DNA from: Pollutibacter soli
Lineage (GTDB): Bacteria; Bacteroidota; Bacteroidia; Chitinophagales; Chitinophagaceae
NCBI GenBank assembly: GCA_029269725.1
Contig: JARJHS010000009.1
Location: forward strand, 1-64,000
Direction: 5' to 3'
DNA: 64,000 nucleotides
In this document: positions 63,419-64,000 of the stretch, one piece after another
How the letters are laid out: each line of letters opens with the position of its first letter
Numbering within the stretch: the first letter of the stretch is position 1
Program-made: the position numbers and the translations under genes
Notes under the pieces: model-generated
Seen by the model: only the letters and a program-made list of their open reading frames with translations
Database searches by the model: none
What the model was told of the DNA's origin: nothing

Positions 63419-64000
63419 ATGGGAAATACAGTGCGTCGCATAATGGCGGCGATACTGGTTGTTTCCGTTCCGGTGCTATTGTATGGACAACCGGCAAACG
63501 ATTTGCGTGTTAACACAAGCGTATTAACACCGGGAATAACCTATACACGCCTGACAGGGCAAACGTTGTTAGCGGCTACCTCCACCGCAGGGCTTCCCGG
63601 GAATTGTGGGAATGCATGGTTTGTGGTGACCGCAGCATAGCCCACCGTTGCCGTTGCCAACATGGGAACTGGAACTCCCGGTATCACGATGCAGGTATCC
63701 GCATTCAGCTTTTTTCAGGAAGCTGCTGATCAATGGCGAGCATCGCCTGCATTAGTGCATACTCGCTGGTTACTCCTTCCGCTTCTCCTTTGATCATTGC
63801 CAATACTTAATGTGTAAGGATTATACAAATGCTGAAACGGCTCCATCCGGAGCGAATTTCGGATTCAGCATTGCGTAACAAATCCGCCTTTAACCGATCT
63901 CTGCGCAATTGCAACTGTACTAACGTAGTCGGCTACCTGCGGTGGACTCGCCAATGAAACCTTGTTTATGCAAGCGGCATCACCAACAGCAGTTTCGTGC
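63419..64000 (+). pseudogene. Frame-disrupted secreted T9SS-type repeat protein
   Basis: The frame begins with a clear signal peptide (MAAILVVSVPVLLYGQ about residues 9-24), then PANDLRVNTSVLTPGITYT and AGLPGNCGNAW, typical of Bacteroidota surface proteins with repeated PPNDLC-type domains. A TAG at 63638-63640 stands where a Tyr is expected. Beyond it the same domain continues in other frames: QLFSGSC and SMASIACISAYSL, then VRI, YTNAETAPSGANFGFSI, and CVTNPPLTDLCAIATVLT. At least three changes of frame or stops occur in under 400 bases. The window ends before the gene does. It may be decay, or base errors at a contig end. Confidence 0.75.

Overview
The window looks like chromosomal DNA of a Bacteroidota bacterium, most likely of the Chitinophagaceae or a close relative. 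The signs are: promoters of the Bacteroidota type (TTG, about 19 bases, TAnnTTTG) in front of rpsL, fusA and rpsJ; near absence of Shine-Dalgarno sites; SusC/SusD pairs; proteins with type IX secretion (T9SS) C-terminal sorting domains; lipoproteins with PKD and kelch repeats; and ribosomal proteins of Bacteroidota type. The family assignment is my judgement from style, not from a search.

Layout. 1-6.1 kb: a DUF4407 membrane protein, the insertase YidC, two small exported proteins and a TPR protein. 6.2-7.7 kb: a ComA-type phosphosulfolactate synthase overlapping aroE by 4 bases. 7.7-10.5 kb: a compact minus-strand run made of a HolD/psi-like protein, RdgB, an ECF sigma factor with its anti-sigma factor, and a thioesterase. 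10.6-28.6 kb: ilvE, then rpsL-rpsG, fusA, and the S10/spc cluster rpsJ to rplO, then secY-map. Several intergenic spacers of this cluster are unusually long and contain hairpins. 28.7-31.4 kb: a HI0933-type flavoprotein and a Tat-exported class V aminotransferase, separated by a perfect 18-base inverted repeat. 31.4-39.6 kb: two paralogous PKD/kelch lipoproteins and a 1438-residue T9SS protein with four 183-residue repeats. 40-52.6 kb: housekeeping and envelope genes (DinB-like, rpsA, HAD phosphatase, T9SS protein, acyltransferase, thioesterase, dipeptide epimerase, fasciclin protein, proline dehydrogenase). 52.8-62.7 kb: a polysaccharide utilisation locus for glucuronoxylan fragments (GH43, GH67 alpha-glucuronidase, LacI regulator, SusC, SusD). 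62.9 kb: tRNA-Val(GAC). 63.4 kb to the edge: a frame-disrupted gene for a secreted repeat protein.

How genes work together. The clearest regulated unit is the utilisation locus. Two nearly identical LacI-type operators (TTGCAATCGGTTGCAA, and the same with a final T) lie in front of the GH67-GH43 pair and in front of susC. The second operator covers the -33 element of a plausible susC promoter, so one LacI protein probably controls import, debranching and its own gene. The translation cluster appears to be transcribed from separate promoters ahead of rpsL, fusA, rpsJ and rpsA, with intrinsic terminators after rpsG, fusA, rpsA and, unexpectedly, between rplO and secY.

Limits. All family calls come from reading the translated sequence; no database search was run. 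No CRISPR array, insertion sequence, prophage or defence island was recognised. No wholly new system is proven. The best leads are the structured spacers in the ribosomal cluster, the retained Shine-Dalgarno sites of rpsH and rpsA, the phosphosulfolactate synthase/AroE pair and the psi-like protein next to RdgB.
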